Below, in pieces: positions 10,264 through 19,459 of a stretch of 64,000 nt of DNA. Origin of the DNA: Vibrio tubiashii ATCC 19109. GTDB taxonomy: Bacteria; Pseudomonadota; Gammaproteobacteria; Enterobacterales; Vibrionaceae. How positions within the stretch are numbered: position 1 is the first letter of the stretch; every line of letters starts with the position of its first letter. The notes beneath the pieces are model-generated. The model was not told the origin of the DNA, ran no database searches, and saw nothing but the letters and a program-made list of their open reading frames with translations. The DNA lies in assembly GCF_000772105.1 (NCBI RefSeq), contig NZ_CP009354.1:3224001-3288000 (forward strand). Direction: 5' to 3'. The translations under genes were made by a program, and so were the position numbers.

Positions 10264-10374
10264 GTTACCTCCGAACGATTCGCGTACTTTTTAGACTTTT
10301 AGTCCCTCTATAGACCGGATAAGTCGGCTAATTTATTTCATACAAGATAACCAAACATAGGCAAGGAGCTTGTT

Positions 10375-10851
10375 ATGGCACGCATTAAATCAACCGGTAA
10401 AAAGCTGACTCTTATGGCAGCGCTACTCGGAACCAGTTTCTCACTGATGGCAGCAGATATAGATATGAGTGTGGATGACAATGATCTAGCAATCAAAGGT
10501 TATGATCCAGTCGCATACTTTACTGACCAAGGTGCTGTGCAGGGCAATCCACAGTTTTCCGCTACCTATAAAAATGCCATTTATCACTTCGCGAGCGGTG
10601 AAAACCGCGATCAATTCAAAGCGGATCCCCAAGCTTTCGCCCCTCAGTATGGTGGCTACTGCGCATTTGGGGTAGCAATGGGCAAGAAGTTTGAAACAGA
10701 CCCGCAAGCGTGGAAAATTGAAGACGGCAAGCTTTATCTCAATCTAGACAAAACGGTACAACAGCGCTGGTTAGAGGATACTCAAGGCTTCATTCAGGAT
10801 GCAAACACCAACTGGACCAGTATTAAAACAGTTGCTGCGGATAAATTATAA
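10375..10851 (+). CDS. Secreted YHS-domain protein
   Basis: A 158-residue protein with an N-terminal signal peptide (LTLMAALLGTSFSLMAADI; cleavage likely after residue 26). The YHS domain follows: residues about 40-90 contain AIKGYDPVAYFTDQGAVQG, YHFASGENRDQFKADP and YGGYCAFGVAMGKK. YHS domains are small, often metal-associated modules found in copper ATPases and stand-alone periplasmic proteins. The YGGYCAFGV segment with its single Cys is typical of the stand-alone type. The start has AAGGAG 6 bases upstream. The function of the family is not established. Confidence 0.88.
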   Translation: MARIKSTGKKLTLMAALLGTSFSLMAADIDMSVDDNDLAIKGYDPVAYFTDQGAVQGNPQFSATYKNAIYHFASGENRDQFKADPQAFAPQYGGYCAFGVAMGKKFETDPQAWKIEDGKLYLNLDKTVQQRWLEDTQGFIQDANTNWTSIKTVAADKL

Positions 10852-10887
10852 CCCCTTCAATTCTGCTTATTTCCCTTCAATGGAAAA

Positions 10888-10914
10888 CGGAAGAGCCTAG
10901 ACTCTTCCGCTTTT
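10888..10914. terminator. Bidirectional terminator after the YHS gene
   Basis: An 8-base stem (CGGAAGAG at 10888-10895 with CTCTTCCG at 10902-10909) and 6-base loop is followed by CTTTTTC on the plus strand and preceded by AAAA. It fits rho-independent termination of the YHS gene and may also serve yhiN from the other side. Confidence 0.8.
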
Positions 10915-10928
10915 TCAATCCATTCAGG

Positions 10929-12122
10929 CTAGACCCATTGCCCTGCAACGAAACCGGAACTCCAACACCATTGGAAGTTGTAGCCACCAAGCCAGCCCGT
11001 GACATCCATAACCTCACCAATAAAGTACAGGCCTTTAACCTGCTTACACTCCATGGTTTTTGAGGAGAGGTGGTTAGTATCAACGCCACCGAGAGTTACT
11101 TCTGCTGTGCGGTACCCTTCCGTTCCATTCGGCGCAATCTGCCAGTTTTCAAGCTGAGCGGTGACCGCTTCTAGCTGATTAGCATTGAACTGTTTAAGGG
11201 GTTTGTCTGCAAATACCTTACGCTCTATCAGGACCTCGACAAGGCGCTTAGGTAGCACTTTAGCCAAGGTGTTTTTCAGGCTCTGGTTTGGGTGCTTCTC
11301 TAGTGAGCGTTGCAGTAGCTCATTAACGTCAACTTCCGGAACTAGGTTGATAGTGACTTTTTGCCCCGCTTTCCAGAACGACGAGATTTGCAATACTGAA
11401 GGCCCCGATAAACCGCGGTGAGTAAACAGTAGTGCCTCTTTAAACACGGTTCCATCTTGAGCTGTGATTTCAGCCGGAATGGCAATACCAGACAACTCAG
11501 CAAACGCTTCTTTATCTTCTTTGTGCAAAGTGAAAGGCACAAGACCCGCACTGGTGGGTACAACGCTGAGATTAAACTGCTCTGCCACTTTATAACCAAA
11601 TGGCGTCGCGCCCAGTTTCGGCATGGAAAGACCACCTGTCGCCACGACTAGCGACTCACATTCGATCACACTGGTATTGGCATGTAGCTCGAAGCCCGCC
11701 TCAGTCTTCTCGATATGATGGACATCTTGCTGATAACGTTGAGTCACGCTTGGTAAGTCACACTCAGCCAATAACATTTTAACGATGTCTTTTGAGTTGT
11801 AGTCACCGACACAAAATAGCTGGCCATGATCTCGCTCTTCAAACTCAATCCCATGTTTACTGACCATAGAGATAAAGTCCCAGTTGGTGTATTGAGACAG
11901 CGCAGATTTAACGAAATGAGGGTTCTGACACAGGAAGTTGTTGGCTGACACATCGTAATTAGTGAAGTTACAGCGACCGCCACCAGCAATTAAGATTTTA
12001 CGTCCAGGCTTTTTGGCATGATCAAGCACCAACACTTTACGACCGCGTTTGCCAGCTTCTGCTGCACACATCAGCCCAGCGGCACCTGCGCCTATGATGA
12101 CGACATCAAACTTCTCTGTCAT
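10929..12122 (-). CDS. yhiN: YhiN/HI0933-family FAD-dependent oxidoreductase
   Basis: A 397-residue flavoprotein of the HI0933/YhiN family (E. coli YhiN is about 400 residues). It shows the N-terminal dinucleotide-binding VIIGAGAAGLMCA, then KKPGRKILIAGGGRCNFTN, the family signature, and a second FAD contact LYFIGEVMDVTGWLGGYNFQ near the C-terminus. The biological substrate is unknown; some family members act on tRNA or as reductases, but nothing here decides this. Neighbours uspB, uspA and rsmJ are also near yhiN in E. coli. Confidence 0.92.
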   Translation of the reverse strand: MTEKFDVVIIGAGAAGLMCAAEAGKRGRKVLVLDHAKKPGRKILIAGGGRCNFTNYDVSANNFLCQNPHFVKSALSQYTNWDFISMVSKHGIEFEERDHGQLFCVGDYNSKDIVKMLLAECDLPSVTQRYQQDVHHIEKTEAGFELHANTSVIECESLVVATGGLSMPKLGATPFGYKVAEQFNLSVVPTSAGLVPFTLHKEDKEAFAELSGIAIPAEITAQDGTVFKEALLFTHRGLSGPSVLQISSFWKAGQKVTINLVPEVDVNELLQRSLEKHPNQSLKNTLAKVLPKRLVEVLIERKVFADKPLKQFNANQLEAVTAQLENWQIAPNGTEGYRTAEVTLGGVDTNHLSSKTMECKQVKGLYFIGEVMDVTGWLGGYNFQWCWSSGFVAGQWV

Positions 12123-12145
12123 GAACTACTACTCAAATAAAAACC

Positions 12146-12177
12146 AATAAAAAAGGATGTGCCTGATGCACATCCTT
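12146..12177 (-). terminator. Rho-independent terminator of uspB
   Basis: A 10-base stem (AAGGATGTGC at 12153-12162 with its complement at 12168-12177) is followed on the minus strand by TTTTTTATTGG. It lies 50 bases after the uspB stop and just upstream of yhiN. Confidence 0.8.
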
Positions 12178-12227
12178 CGCCATTTGCGCGACTATTTTAA
12201 CGGCATTTTGAGCGAATGCCAATTGAC

Positions 12228-12551
12228 CTAAAGAATCATCGCTGCCAATAAGGTTACCGCGAGTAAAGAGGTCGAAAGAATAAATAGCTCACGGACTCTA
12301 TCGCATTTTCCGGTAAACACTTCATCATGATGGTGGTGATACTCTTTGCTCTTGATGTAGTGGAACAAACGAACTTGCTTAGTGACATTACCATGAGTGG
12401 TAAAGAAACCGTTACCATCAACTTGTTGGTAAAGTAACGGGTGAGCTTCACGCATGATGTATATAAGAGAGCGCAGTGCAGTAAGGTAACGAGCCATATT
12501 GACTAGAGTTACCATCATTAGCGCAAATAGAATTGTGTCAGCATAGATCAT
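12228..12551 (-). CDS. uspB: Universal stress protein B
   Basis: UspB is a small inner-membrane protein that, in E. coli, is induced in stationary phase and linked to ethanol resistance. The 107-residue product has an N-terminal membrane helix, the conserved [13 protein letters not shown], then [18 protein letters not shown] and KQVRLFHYI, and a C-terminal membrane helix. These match E. coli UspB closely (111 residues). It carries a His run (HHHH) in the cytoplasmic segment. It is next to ftnA and near uspA, as in the enterobacterial uspA-uspB region. Confidence 0.93.
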   Translation of the reverse strand: MIYADTILFALMMVTLVNMARYLTALRSLIYIMREAHPLLYQQVDGNGFFTTHGNVTKQVRLFHYIKSKEYHHHHDEVFTGKCDRVRELFILSTSLLAVTLLAAMIL

Positions 12552-12622
12552 CTTTTCCTCCCTACATCTTCTTGTATGCCCAGAGAAAAAGACGATCTGC
12601 TTAGAGTGTCTTACGCTGAAAT

Positions 12623-13150
12623 TTATTCAGCAGGGGCATCCATAATTGAAGATGAACCTTCTTTTGCCAAAGCTGCTAAATCTTTGTCGATAAAGAACAG
12701 CGCTTTGCCGTCTTCGCCAACTAGATCTAACTTATCTAAGATCCCTTTAAATAACTTCTCTTCCTCGTGCTGCTCTGCAACGTACCACTGTAAGAAGTTG
12801 AACGTAGAATAGTCTTGTGATGTAAACGCAACATGAGCTAGTTTGTTGATTTTTTCCGTAATCATCTGCTCGTGTTCAAACGTCTCACGGAAGACATCAC
12901 CTAGGCTATTAAACTCGTGCTTCGGTGCTTCAATTGCACCTAGAATAGGCATCGCACCTGTCTCACTCACGTATGTGAAAAGACGCTGCATGTGCTCCAT
13001 TTCTTCTACGGCGTGTGCGCGTAAAAATTCAGCTGCACCTTCAAATCCTTTGTCTTCACACCAAGCACTCATTTGTAAGTATAGATTGGATGAGAAAAAT
13101 TCGAGATTAATTTGCTCATTCAATTGATCGACCATTGCTTGAGAAAGCAT
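12623..13150 (-). CDS. ftnA: Non-heme ferritin
   Basis: FtnA forms a 24-subunit shell that oxidises and stores iron in the cytoplasm. The 175-residue protein keeps the ferroxidase residues at E. coli numbering: E17, E50, H53, E94 and Q127, with E126, E129 and E130 around the third iron site. It is a four-helix bundle of normal length; the last 12 residues ([10 protein letters not shown] region) are a variable tail. It has its own 150-base upstream region facing uspA. Confidence 0.97.
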   Translation of the reverse strand: MLSQAMVDQLNEQINLEFFSSNLYLQMSAWCEDKGFEGAAEFLRAHAVEEMEHMQRLFTYVSETGAMPILGAIEAPKHEFNSLGDVFRETFEHEQMITEKINKLAHVAFTSQDYSTFNFLQWYVAEQHEEEKLFKGILDKLDLVGEDGKALFFIDKDLAALAKEGSSSIMDAPAE

Positions 13151-13306
13151 TTACCACTCCTACTAAGTCTATGAAGTTAAATTGACTATATCATGTTCAC
13201 AACCATAACACTTTGTATGCCAAATGTGGATCTGAGATCACTTCAGCAAAATTTATTAACTCAAGGTGCTAATCTTTAATTAAGACTCTTACAAGGAGAT
13301 AGCACT

Positions 13307-13732
13307 ATGAGTTATCAACATATTTTGGTTGCCATCGACCTCTCAGAGGACAGCAAACTCTTGGTCGAAAGAGCCGTGTCCTTGGCAAAACCACTCAACG
13401 CGTCGGTGTCATTTGTCCATATCGATGTTAACTACGCCGAGCTCTATACTGGCCTAATTGATATTAATCTGGCTGAAACCCAGCATCAGGCTATCGAAGC
13501 CTCACAAAAGCAGTTACAAAATTTGGCGGACCATGCCGATTTCCCAATTAAGCACACGCTGGTCGGCAGCGGTGATCTGAACAATGAACTGTGCGACACC
13601 ATTAAAGAGTTCAATATCGACCTCGTGGTGTGCGGCCACCACCAAGATTTTTGGAGCAAGCTGCTATCTTCAACTCGCCAGCTAATTAATTGCTCGCCAG
13701 TTGATATGTTGGTAGTACCACTCAAAGACTAA
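13307..13732 (+). CDS. uspA: Universal stress protein A
   Basis: UspA is a small cytoplasmic dimer induced by growth arrest and many stresses. The 141-residue protein matches E. coli UspA along its length: [21 protein letters not shown], then [19 protein letters not shown] and the end [19 protein letters not shown]. Like E. coli UspA it lacks the full ATP-binding Gly-rich signature of ATP-binding Usp proteins. The start has CAAGGAGA about 7 bases upstream. It is divergent from ftnA. Confidence 0.95.
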   Translation: MSYQHILVAIDLSEDSKLLVERAVSLAKPLNASVSFVHIDVNYAELYTGLIDINLAETQHQAIEASQKQLQNLADHADFPIKHTLVGSGDLNNELCDTIKEFNIDLVVCGHHQDFWSKLLSSTRQLINCSPVDMLVVPLKD

Positions 13733-13777
13733 ATAGAGTTACACTGCACCCATAGTTTTTGCGAATGAGTCTTAATC

Positions 13778-14662
13778 ATGGGTTATTTATCTGCGGTCAC
13801 TTTATTGTGGGCGTTTTCATTCAGCCTGATCGGTGTTTATCTCGCGGGTCAGGTTGATTCTTGGTTCTCGGTCTTAATGCGTGTGGCATTAGCGAGCTTG
13901 GTTTTCCTACCATTTCTTAAGTTCAAAGGAGTCGATAAAGGGCTGATTGCCAAGCTGATGGTCGTTGGTGGCTTCCAACTTGGCCTAATGTATTGCTTCT
14001 ACTACCAATCTTTCCTATTACTTTCTGTACCAGAAGTGCTGCTGTTTACCGTCTTTACACCAATTTATGTCACGCTAATTTACGATCTACTTAAACGTCG
14101 CTTCTCACCATGGTATCTAGTAACAGCAGTCATCGCTGTCGCTGGCGCAGCCTTTATTAAGTTCGCTGGAATCAATGAGAATTTCATCGTCGGTTTCTTA
14201 GTGGTTCAAGGCGCTAATGTCTGTTTCGCCATTGGCCAAGTTGGCTATAAGTATCTAATGGAGAAATACCATGTCGATCTGCCACAACATGCTATTTTTG
14301 GTTACTTCTATTTAGGCGCTTTGTGTGTCGCGACGGTCGCTTTCGCCTTAATGGGTAATCTAGACAAAATGCCAACCACGACGACCCAGTGGAGTGTTTT
14401 GGTTTATTTAGGCCTGATTGCTTCTGGTCTCGGTTACTTTGCTTGGAACAAAGGCGCAACCATGGTCAATGCAGGAGCGCTAGCGGTAATGAACAATGCG
14501 TTGGTGCCTGCTGGTCTCATCGTTAACATTGTGATTTGGAATCGAGATGTGGATATCACTCAATTGTGTATCGGTGGATCTATTATCTTGCTTTCTTTAT
14601 GGGTCAACGAAACTTGGGTTAAGCGTAAAGTTGAGCAGAGCTATCAAGCCAATCCACAGTAA
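13778..14662 (+). CDS. EamA-type carboxylate/amino acid/amine transporter
   Basis: A 294-residue protein with about ten membrane helices in two EamA repeats (about residues 1-130 and 145-280). Its pattern (YLSAVTLLWAFSFSLIGVYL, MYCFYYQSFLLLSVPEVLLF, GLGYFAWNKGATMVNAGALA) matches the group annotated as carboxylate/amino acid/amine transporters. It follows uspA by 45 bases on the same strand and is closed by the palindromic terminator at 14681. Substrate and direction are not known. Confidence 0.82.
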   Translation: MGYLSAVTLLWAFSFSLIGVYLAGQVDSWFSVLMRVALASLVFLPFLKFKGVDKGLIAKLMVVGGFQLGLMYCFYYQSFLLLSVPEVLLFTVFTPIYVTLIYDLLKRRFSPWYLVTAVIAVAGAAFIKFAGINENFIVGFLVVQGANVCFAIGQVGYKYLMEKYHVDLPQHAIFGYFYLGALCVATVAFALMGNLDKMPTTTTQWSVLVYLGLIASGLGYFAWNKGATMVNAGALAVMNNALVPAGLIVNIVIWNRDVDITQLCIGGSIILLSLWVNETWVKRKVEQSYQANPQ

Positions 14663-14680
14663 TTAGAATCATTAGATGCA

Positions 14681-14710
14681 AAAAAGCTCTCCATTAATGG
14701 AGAGCTTTTT
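14681..14710. terminator. Bidirectional terminator
   Basis: A 30-base near-continuous palindrome (AAAAAGCTCTCCAT, centre TA, then its complement ending CTTTTT) lies between the converging transporter gene and the lysine-rich protein gene. A- and T-runs on the two sides suit termination from both directions. Confidence 0.85.
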
Positions 14711-14723
14711 ACTATTTGGAGGA

Positions 14724-15281
14724 TTAATGAAGGTTTGAACTAGTTTGCGCTTCTGACTTTTGTGCGATTAATCGCGACAAGCTCACCTTATTTTCCAATT
14801 TTTTCTGTTTCTTTAGCAGCTTACGTTGCTTATCTGCAAGCTTGAGCAACTTCTTCTGTTGTTTGTAGTGTTTCTTTATCGCTTTCTTAGCTTTTTTAAG
14901 CGCTTTTTTATCTTCTAAATCAAATATTTCACTGTCTACAGTTTCCGCTTGGCTAGTTTGCAGTTGCGCTTTCTGCAGCAAGGCTTTCTCTTTGACCTTC
15001 TCAACCACTCTTCTGACCGCTTGTGCTTTTTGCTCTGAAGTTTGATTGACTGGAGCAGCAGGCAAAGCTTCTGCAAGTAAAGCGCAGCTCTGTTGTTGCT
15101 CTAACGGTTTGTTTTGACATGCTTGAGGGGGAATAGCAGCTGGCTTGCAAAGAGAGTCTTTAGAAGCAGACGAACGAGCACAGGAACGGCAAAGGTATTT
15201 AGGTTCAACCACCAAACGATGGATATCACCCAAATTTTCCGCAATTTGCTTGCGATTCATCTTACAGAAACGTTTAGCCAC
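14724..15281 (-). CDS. Unrecognised Cys- and Lys-rich protein
   Basis: I do not recognise this 185-residue protein. The N-terminal third is basic with several Cys residues (C6, then CRSCARSS around 31-38, then about 45, 55 and 66). The middle is Gln/Ala-rich. The C-terminal half is a highly charged probable coiled coil (KKALKKAKKAIKKHYKQQKK and KQRKLLKKQKKLENK). There is no signal peptide or membrane helix. It is a single gene upstream of a strong terminator and downstream of rsmJ on the same strand (gap 100 bases). A nucleic-acid or polyanion-binding role would fit the charge but is a guess. Confidence 0.65.
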   Translation of the reverse strand: MAKRFCKMNRKQIAENLGDIHRLVVEPKYLCRSCARSSASKDSLCKPAAIPPQACQNKPLEQQQSCALLAEALPAAPVNQTSEQKAQAVRRVVEKVKEKALLQKAQLQTSQAETVDSEIFDLEDKKALKKAKKAIKKHYKQQKKLLKLADKQRKLLKKQKKLENKVSLSRLIAQKSEAQTSSNLH

Positions 15282-15381
15282 GCTACAACTCCAGCTAAGA
15301 ATACGAATAGTTCTTAGTAAGATATACCTGCTTGATAACGAATTAGCAAGGACAAAAATCGCACTATTGATACAGTGTTCG

Positions 15382-16161
15382 CTAAGTCATTGATGCATTA
15401 ACATAAACATCAAAACGATTTTTTTTGGTCTCGATAGCCATCATAGGTTTTTGTTGATTGAGCCAGTCTGCATAGTCAGGCCTTTTCACCACCACCCTTT
15501 TAGTAGCAAGGGCTAAGGCGGGTTCCAACAGTCCATCAGCGTCATGATCGGCACCGACTAAAGACTGAAAAACGCGCATCTCTTTTTTCACTAACGCGCT
15601 TTTTTTCTTGTTTTCAGGGTGCGGGTACATAGGGTCGAGATAAACCACATCTGGTTTAACAAACTCAGGGTCTTCAGCAAGTTGGCTCAGTGCATTATGA
15701 CTAGATGCGTGAATCAATGACATCCGCTCGCTCACCCACGCTCCGATTTCAGGGTCGCTTTTGGCTCGGGTTAGTCCGTCATCCAATAACGCTGCGACAA
15801 CAGGATGACGCTCAACCATTTGAACTTTACAGCCTAATGAAGCCAGTACGAAAGCGTCACGCCCAAGACCTGCCGTACCATCAAGTATCGTTGGTGTGGC
15901 ACCTTTATTTAAGCCGACCGCTTTGGCGATCGCCTGACCTTTGCCACCACCAAATTTACGCCTGTGTGCAACTGCACCACTGGCTAAATCAACAAAGATA
16001 GCGCCTAGTTTTGGCTCATCCAACTTGCGTAACTCCAAACGCTGTTCAGTGAGCACAAGAGCAAATGGGCTGTCATCGCTATGAGTTAACTCCCAGCGTT
16101 GGGTTATCTGTTGAAAACGTTCAGATTGTGTTTGGTCTTCACATAGCAGTTGTAGTTGCAC
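15382..16161 (-). CDS. rsmJ: 16S rRNA (guanine1516-N2)-methyltransferase
   Basis: RsmJ (YhiQ) adds a methyl group to N2 of G1516 of 16S rRNA. The 259-residue protein has the conserved [20 protein letters not shown] block, the SAM-binding motif [18 protein letters not shown], and the catalytic-region [14 protein letters not shown]. The start is a GTG at 16159-16161 with AGGA 7 bases upstream. The yhiN-uspB-uspA-rsmJ neighbourhood is also seen in E. coli. Confidence 0.96.
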   Translation of the reverse strand: MQLQLLCEDQTQSERFQQITQRWELTHSDDSPFALVLTEQRLELRKLDEPKLGAIFVDLASGAVAHRRKFGGGKGQAIAKAVGLNKGATPTILDGTAGLGRDAFVLASLGCKVQMVERHPVVAALLDDGLTRAKSDPEIGAWVSERMSLIHASSHNALSQLAEDPEFVKPDVVYLDPMYPHPENKKKSALVKKEMRVFQSLVGADHDADGLLEPALALATKRVVVKRPDYADWLNQQKPMMAIETKKNRFDVYVNASMT

Positions 16162-16223
16162 GCAATGTTCCTAGGGTAGTATCAGTGACTCAGCCGCAGT
16201 TTACTGGATCTTGAGCTATTTCA

Positions 16224-19200
16224 CTAAGTATTCTGTTGTGGCGTTAGCTCTGATACTAGCTCAGCAAGTGGTTTCGGTTTGCCGATGACGTAACCTTGAG
16301 CATAATCGACTCCGAGCTCCATCAATAGCTCAATAATCTGAGCATTTTCGACAAACTCAGCGACGGTTTGCTTGCCCATCTGGCGAGCAAGATCGTTAAT
16401 TGAGCGCACCATTAAATGATCCATCTCATTGGTGTCCATGTCGCGGACAAAAATGCCGTCAATTTTTACGATATCGACCGGAAGTTTTTTCAGGTAGCCA
16501 AATGAAGAAAGACCCGAGCCAAAATCGTCTAGCGCGATGCAACAGCCCAGCGCTTTCAGTTGTCCAAAGAACTCTATCGCTTGATTCATGTTGCTCATGG
16601 CTGCCGTCTCGGTGATCTCAAGACAGATTTTCTCGCACGGCACTGAGCTCGATTTCAATTTCTCAAGCAAGTAAGCCGTAAACTCTTTATTGCCCATTGA
16701 GTGACCTGACAGATTTATCGAACACAGCCCCAGTTGCTCTAGCGCATGTGGGTGTTGTTCAAACCAATCCAAGGTCTGACTCACAACCTGCTTATCGATT
16801 AAATGGGCGATGTTGTAACGCTCAGAGGCAGGCATAAAGATACCCGGTGAGATGTACTCTCCATCCACGTTTCTGATTCGAACCAAAATTTCGAAGTGAA
16901 TACCCTGCTCTTCACCCGTTAAATCAAGGATTTGCTGAGCAAACAGCTCTAGTCTGTTATTGGCTAGGGCGTTGTGAACTAGGTTAACGCTTTCCATCTC
17001 TTGCTCACGACGACGTAGTTCTTGGTCATCAAGACAGTACATACTGTATCGATTTCGCCCTTCTTCCTTAGCAATATGACAAGCCGTATCCGCTTGAGCG
17101 TGAACCATTTGTGGCGAAGAGGCGGTATGGTCTATTAAGCGAATACCAATCGAGCAATTTAGGTTGAGCCTGATGTCTTCCCAGATAAAGGCATGTTCGC
17201 TTAAGGTATTAATGATGGTTGTTGCCAGTTTCTTAGCATCAACTTCGGTACAGTCTTTGAGAAGGATTGCGAATTCGTCTCCCCCCATGCGCGCCAATAT
17301 CGTGTTGTAAGGCAGTGTTTCTTCTAGCATGCTGGCACAGAACTGAATCGCAGCATCGCCCGCTTCATGACCTGCAGTGTCATTGAGTACCTTAAGCTGA
17401 TCGAGATCGATATATAGCATGGCATGCGTTCGAGTGTAGCTTTCTACTTCCTTCAAAGCTTTTTCTAGTTCCGCTTCGAAGTAGTTTCGGCTGTAGGTAC
17501 CGGTAAGCAAGTCATGCTGCGCTTGATATTGAAGCTGTTCCGACAGCGCTTTAGTCTCGGTGACATCCTCACCAACAATCAGCAGGTGCCCAGATTCCGC
17601 CAAAGGACGAATGTTTTCTCGAACCCACACCGTGTGCCCATTAGCGTGACGATATTCGACCTCACGTCGCCACACCCCTTTTATAGCAAGCTTGGGTTGT
17701 AATAATACTTGCCGAGGTATCAGCGTTGCCTCGTGGAAATAGAACTCCCTTAACCGATGACCTAGCACCTCATCAGCCGCATAACCTAACAACTGCTCGG
17801 CAAACTGATTCACTTGTTGAATGCGATTTTGTTCATCAAGAGTCAGCATCATCACGGGTTGCTGATCATAGTAATGACTGAGGTTAGCTTCACGTTGAAA
17901 CAGGCGCTCCTCGGTAATCTTACGTGAGGTAATATCGCGAGCTTCCAGTAAGTATTGAGTGCCTTTATCGGGTATTGGAATCGGTTTAAGCGAAAGCTCT
18001 AGCACTATTGAGCCTTGATCTGAATGCCAAATTTCGGCTTCAAACTGAGCCAGCGTATCATGCTCAGTGGTAAAGAACTGCTTCAATTGCTGTGACGCTT
18101 CCTGCTCCCAATGCCTATGCTGCCAGATGGGTCTATCTACACTAAAATTTTGGTCATAGAGCAAATCCTGCAGCTTGCTGTTACTAGAAGTAATATGTCC
18201 ATTGTCATCAAGAACACCAATAAAATGATAGCTTTGGTCAAACACCATCTCTATAAGTGTCTGGCTATCTTTTGCTAATTGCTCGCTGCGTTTGATACGG
18301 CTGAGGTAGTAAATGAGCCCCATGATAATCAAGGAAAGGAAAAGAACTACACTACCTACAATCTTAATTTCTTGTTGATAACGATCGGTAAAAGATTGTG
18401 GTTTATTGAAAATGATCGACGTCGCCTCCCCCTCGATACCTAAACCCCATTTGAGCACAGCTTGGTAGTCGAGTTTGATTTCCGGAATGCCCACTTCAAC
18501 CCTAGGCAATGGTTTAGATTCTTCTTCCAGAACTTTCATCAACAGCTCAGCCGTCTGTTGACCGTGTTGGCGACCACTTTGAATCACTCCTCCAACCGTT
18601 CCAGATCCCAAGCCTAAATCATGCACCATATAGATTGGCGCAAGAGATAGTTGGTTCAGCTTCTCCCACTGAGCTTTAGTTGCGACCACAGAACCATCTC
18701 GCTCTCGGTAGTAGATCCAAAAAAGTACACTAGAATGACTATCCAGCTGCTGAACCATTTCTAATAGCTGATCAAAAGTGTCTGGAATAAAGGAGATGAT
18801 TTTGCTGTAGTAGTTTGGGTAATTCGATAAGAACTGACCAACTTGAGCGCGAACAGCGGCGCCTGTCACCGAGTGGTCACTAATAATGTAGATTGATTTA
18901 ACTTCGGGTTGAATGCGTTCTATCAGCGAAATATTGCTGTAGAGATCGATATCTTCAATAACTCCAGTCGCGTTTAAATCTCGGTGCATGTAAGGGCTGT
19001 AGTTATTGATACCACCAAAGATAACTGGCGTATCACCAATCACATCAGCCAGCCTGTTCATTAGGATTAATGCATTATTGTCACTGACGACAATGGCTTT
19101 GAATTTTTCTTGTTCAAACTTGGTTTTATACAGTGAGTAAAGCTGATCCAAATAAGCCTCACTCTGCATTCGTTTGGTATCAAGATAAAGTACTCGAGTA

Positions 19201-19406
19201 GAGATATAGGTGTCGCTAAGCTGATGCTCTAGACCACTCTGAAATGTATCTGTCCAAAAGAACCCTTGGTGATAAGAGTGGACCACTAACACATCTTTCT
19301 CATTTGCTCGCGCAACAAAGCTGACAACTAGCGCTAGTAGGAGGAGGCACAAACGCACTAAAATAGTCTCAAAATCAAAGGAATATAGATATAATTGTAT
19401 CACCAC
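16224..19406 (-). CDS. Membrane sensor with ABC-type periplasmic domain, two PAS, GGDEF and EAL domains
   Basis: A 1060-residue cyclic-di-GMP enzyme candidate. Order: signal/membrane segment (about 17-34); a periplasmic domain like ABC-transporter substrate-binding proteins (about 37-310, KDVLVVHSYHQGFFWTDTFQ); a membrane helix (about 347-370); PAS (about 385-495); PAS (about 505-620); GGDEF with intact GGDEF at 708-712; EAL with EIL at 839-841, NLSGHS, LEITETA, DDFGSGLSS, VKIDG and AEFVEN. Both active sites look intact apart from the conservative EIL. No RxxD inhibitory site precedes GGDEF. The given start is GTG at 19404-19406. A GTG 48 bases downstream (19358) would begin directly at the signal peptide and is as plausible. 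It is divergent from asnC. Confidence 0.9.
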   Translation of the reverse strand: MVIQLYLYSFDFETILVRLCLLLLALVVSFVARANEKDVLVVHSYHQGFFWTDTFQSGLEHQLSDTYISTRVLYLDTKRMQSEAYLDQLYSLYKTKFEQEKFKAIVVSDNNALILMNRLADVIGDTPVIFGGINNYSPYMHRDLNATGVIEDIDLYSNISLIERIQPEVKSIYIISDHSVTGAAVRAQVGQFLSNYPNYYSKIISFIPDTFDQLLEMVQQLDSHSSVLFWIYYRERDGSVVATKAQWEKLNQLSLAPIYMVHDLGLGSGTVGGVIQSGRQHGQQTAELLMKVLEEESKPLPRVEVGIPEIKLDYQAVLKWGLGIEGEATSIIFNKPQSFTDRYQQEIKIVGSVVLFLSLIIMGLIYYLSRIKRSEQLAKDSQTLIEMVFDQSYHFIGVLDDNGHITSSNSKLQDLLYDQNFSVDRPIWQHRHWEQEASQQLKQFFTTEHDTLAQFEAEIWHSDQGSIVLELSLKPIPIPDKGTQYLLEARDITSRKITEERLFQREANLSHYYDQQPVMMLTLDEQNRIQQVNQFAEQLLGYAADEVLGHRLREFYFHEATLIPRQVLLQPKLAIKGVWRREVEYRHANGHTVWVRENIRPLAESGHLLIVGEDVTETKALSEQLQYQAQHDLLTGTYSRNYFEAELEKALKEVESYTRTHAMLYIDLDQLKVLNDTAGHEAGDAAIQFCASMLEETLPYNTILARMGGDEFAILLKDCTEVDAKKLATTIINTLSEHAFIWEDIRLNLNCSIGIRLIDHTASSPQMVHAQADTACHIAKEEGRNRYSMYCLDDQELRRREQEMESVNLVHNALANNRLELFAQQILDLTGEEQGIHFEILVRIRNVDGEYISPGIFMPASERYNIAHLIDKQVVSQTLDWFEQHPHALEQLGLCSINLSGHSMGNKEFTAYLLEKLKSSSVPCEKICLEITETAAMSNMNQAIEFFGQLKALGCCIALDDFGSGLSSFGYLKKLPVDIVKIDGIFVRDMDTNEMDHLMVRSINDLARQMGKQTVAEFVENAQIIELLMELGVDYAQGYVIGKPKPLAELVSELTPQQNT

Positions 19407-19414
19407 TGGTGATA
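19398..19414. promoter_or_regulatory. Inverted repeat between the GGDEF-EAL gene and asnC
   Basis: TATCACCA, one central C, then TGGTGATA: perfect 8-base arms in the 53-base gap between two divergent genes. It overlaps the upstream GTG start of the sensor gene. It could be an operator, perhaps for AsnC itself; this is an inference from position and symmetry. Confidence 0.45.
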
Positions 19415-19459
19415 ATTTGTACTTATTCCACTAAGTTAGGCTGATTTACAAGGACTTAC

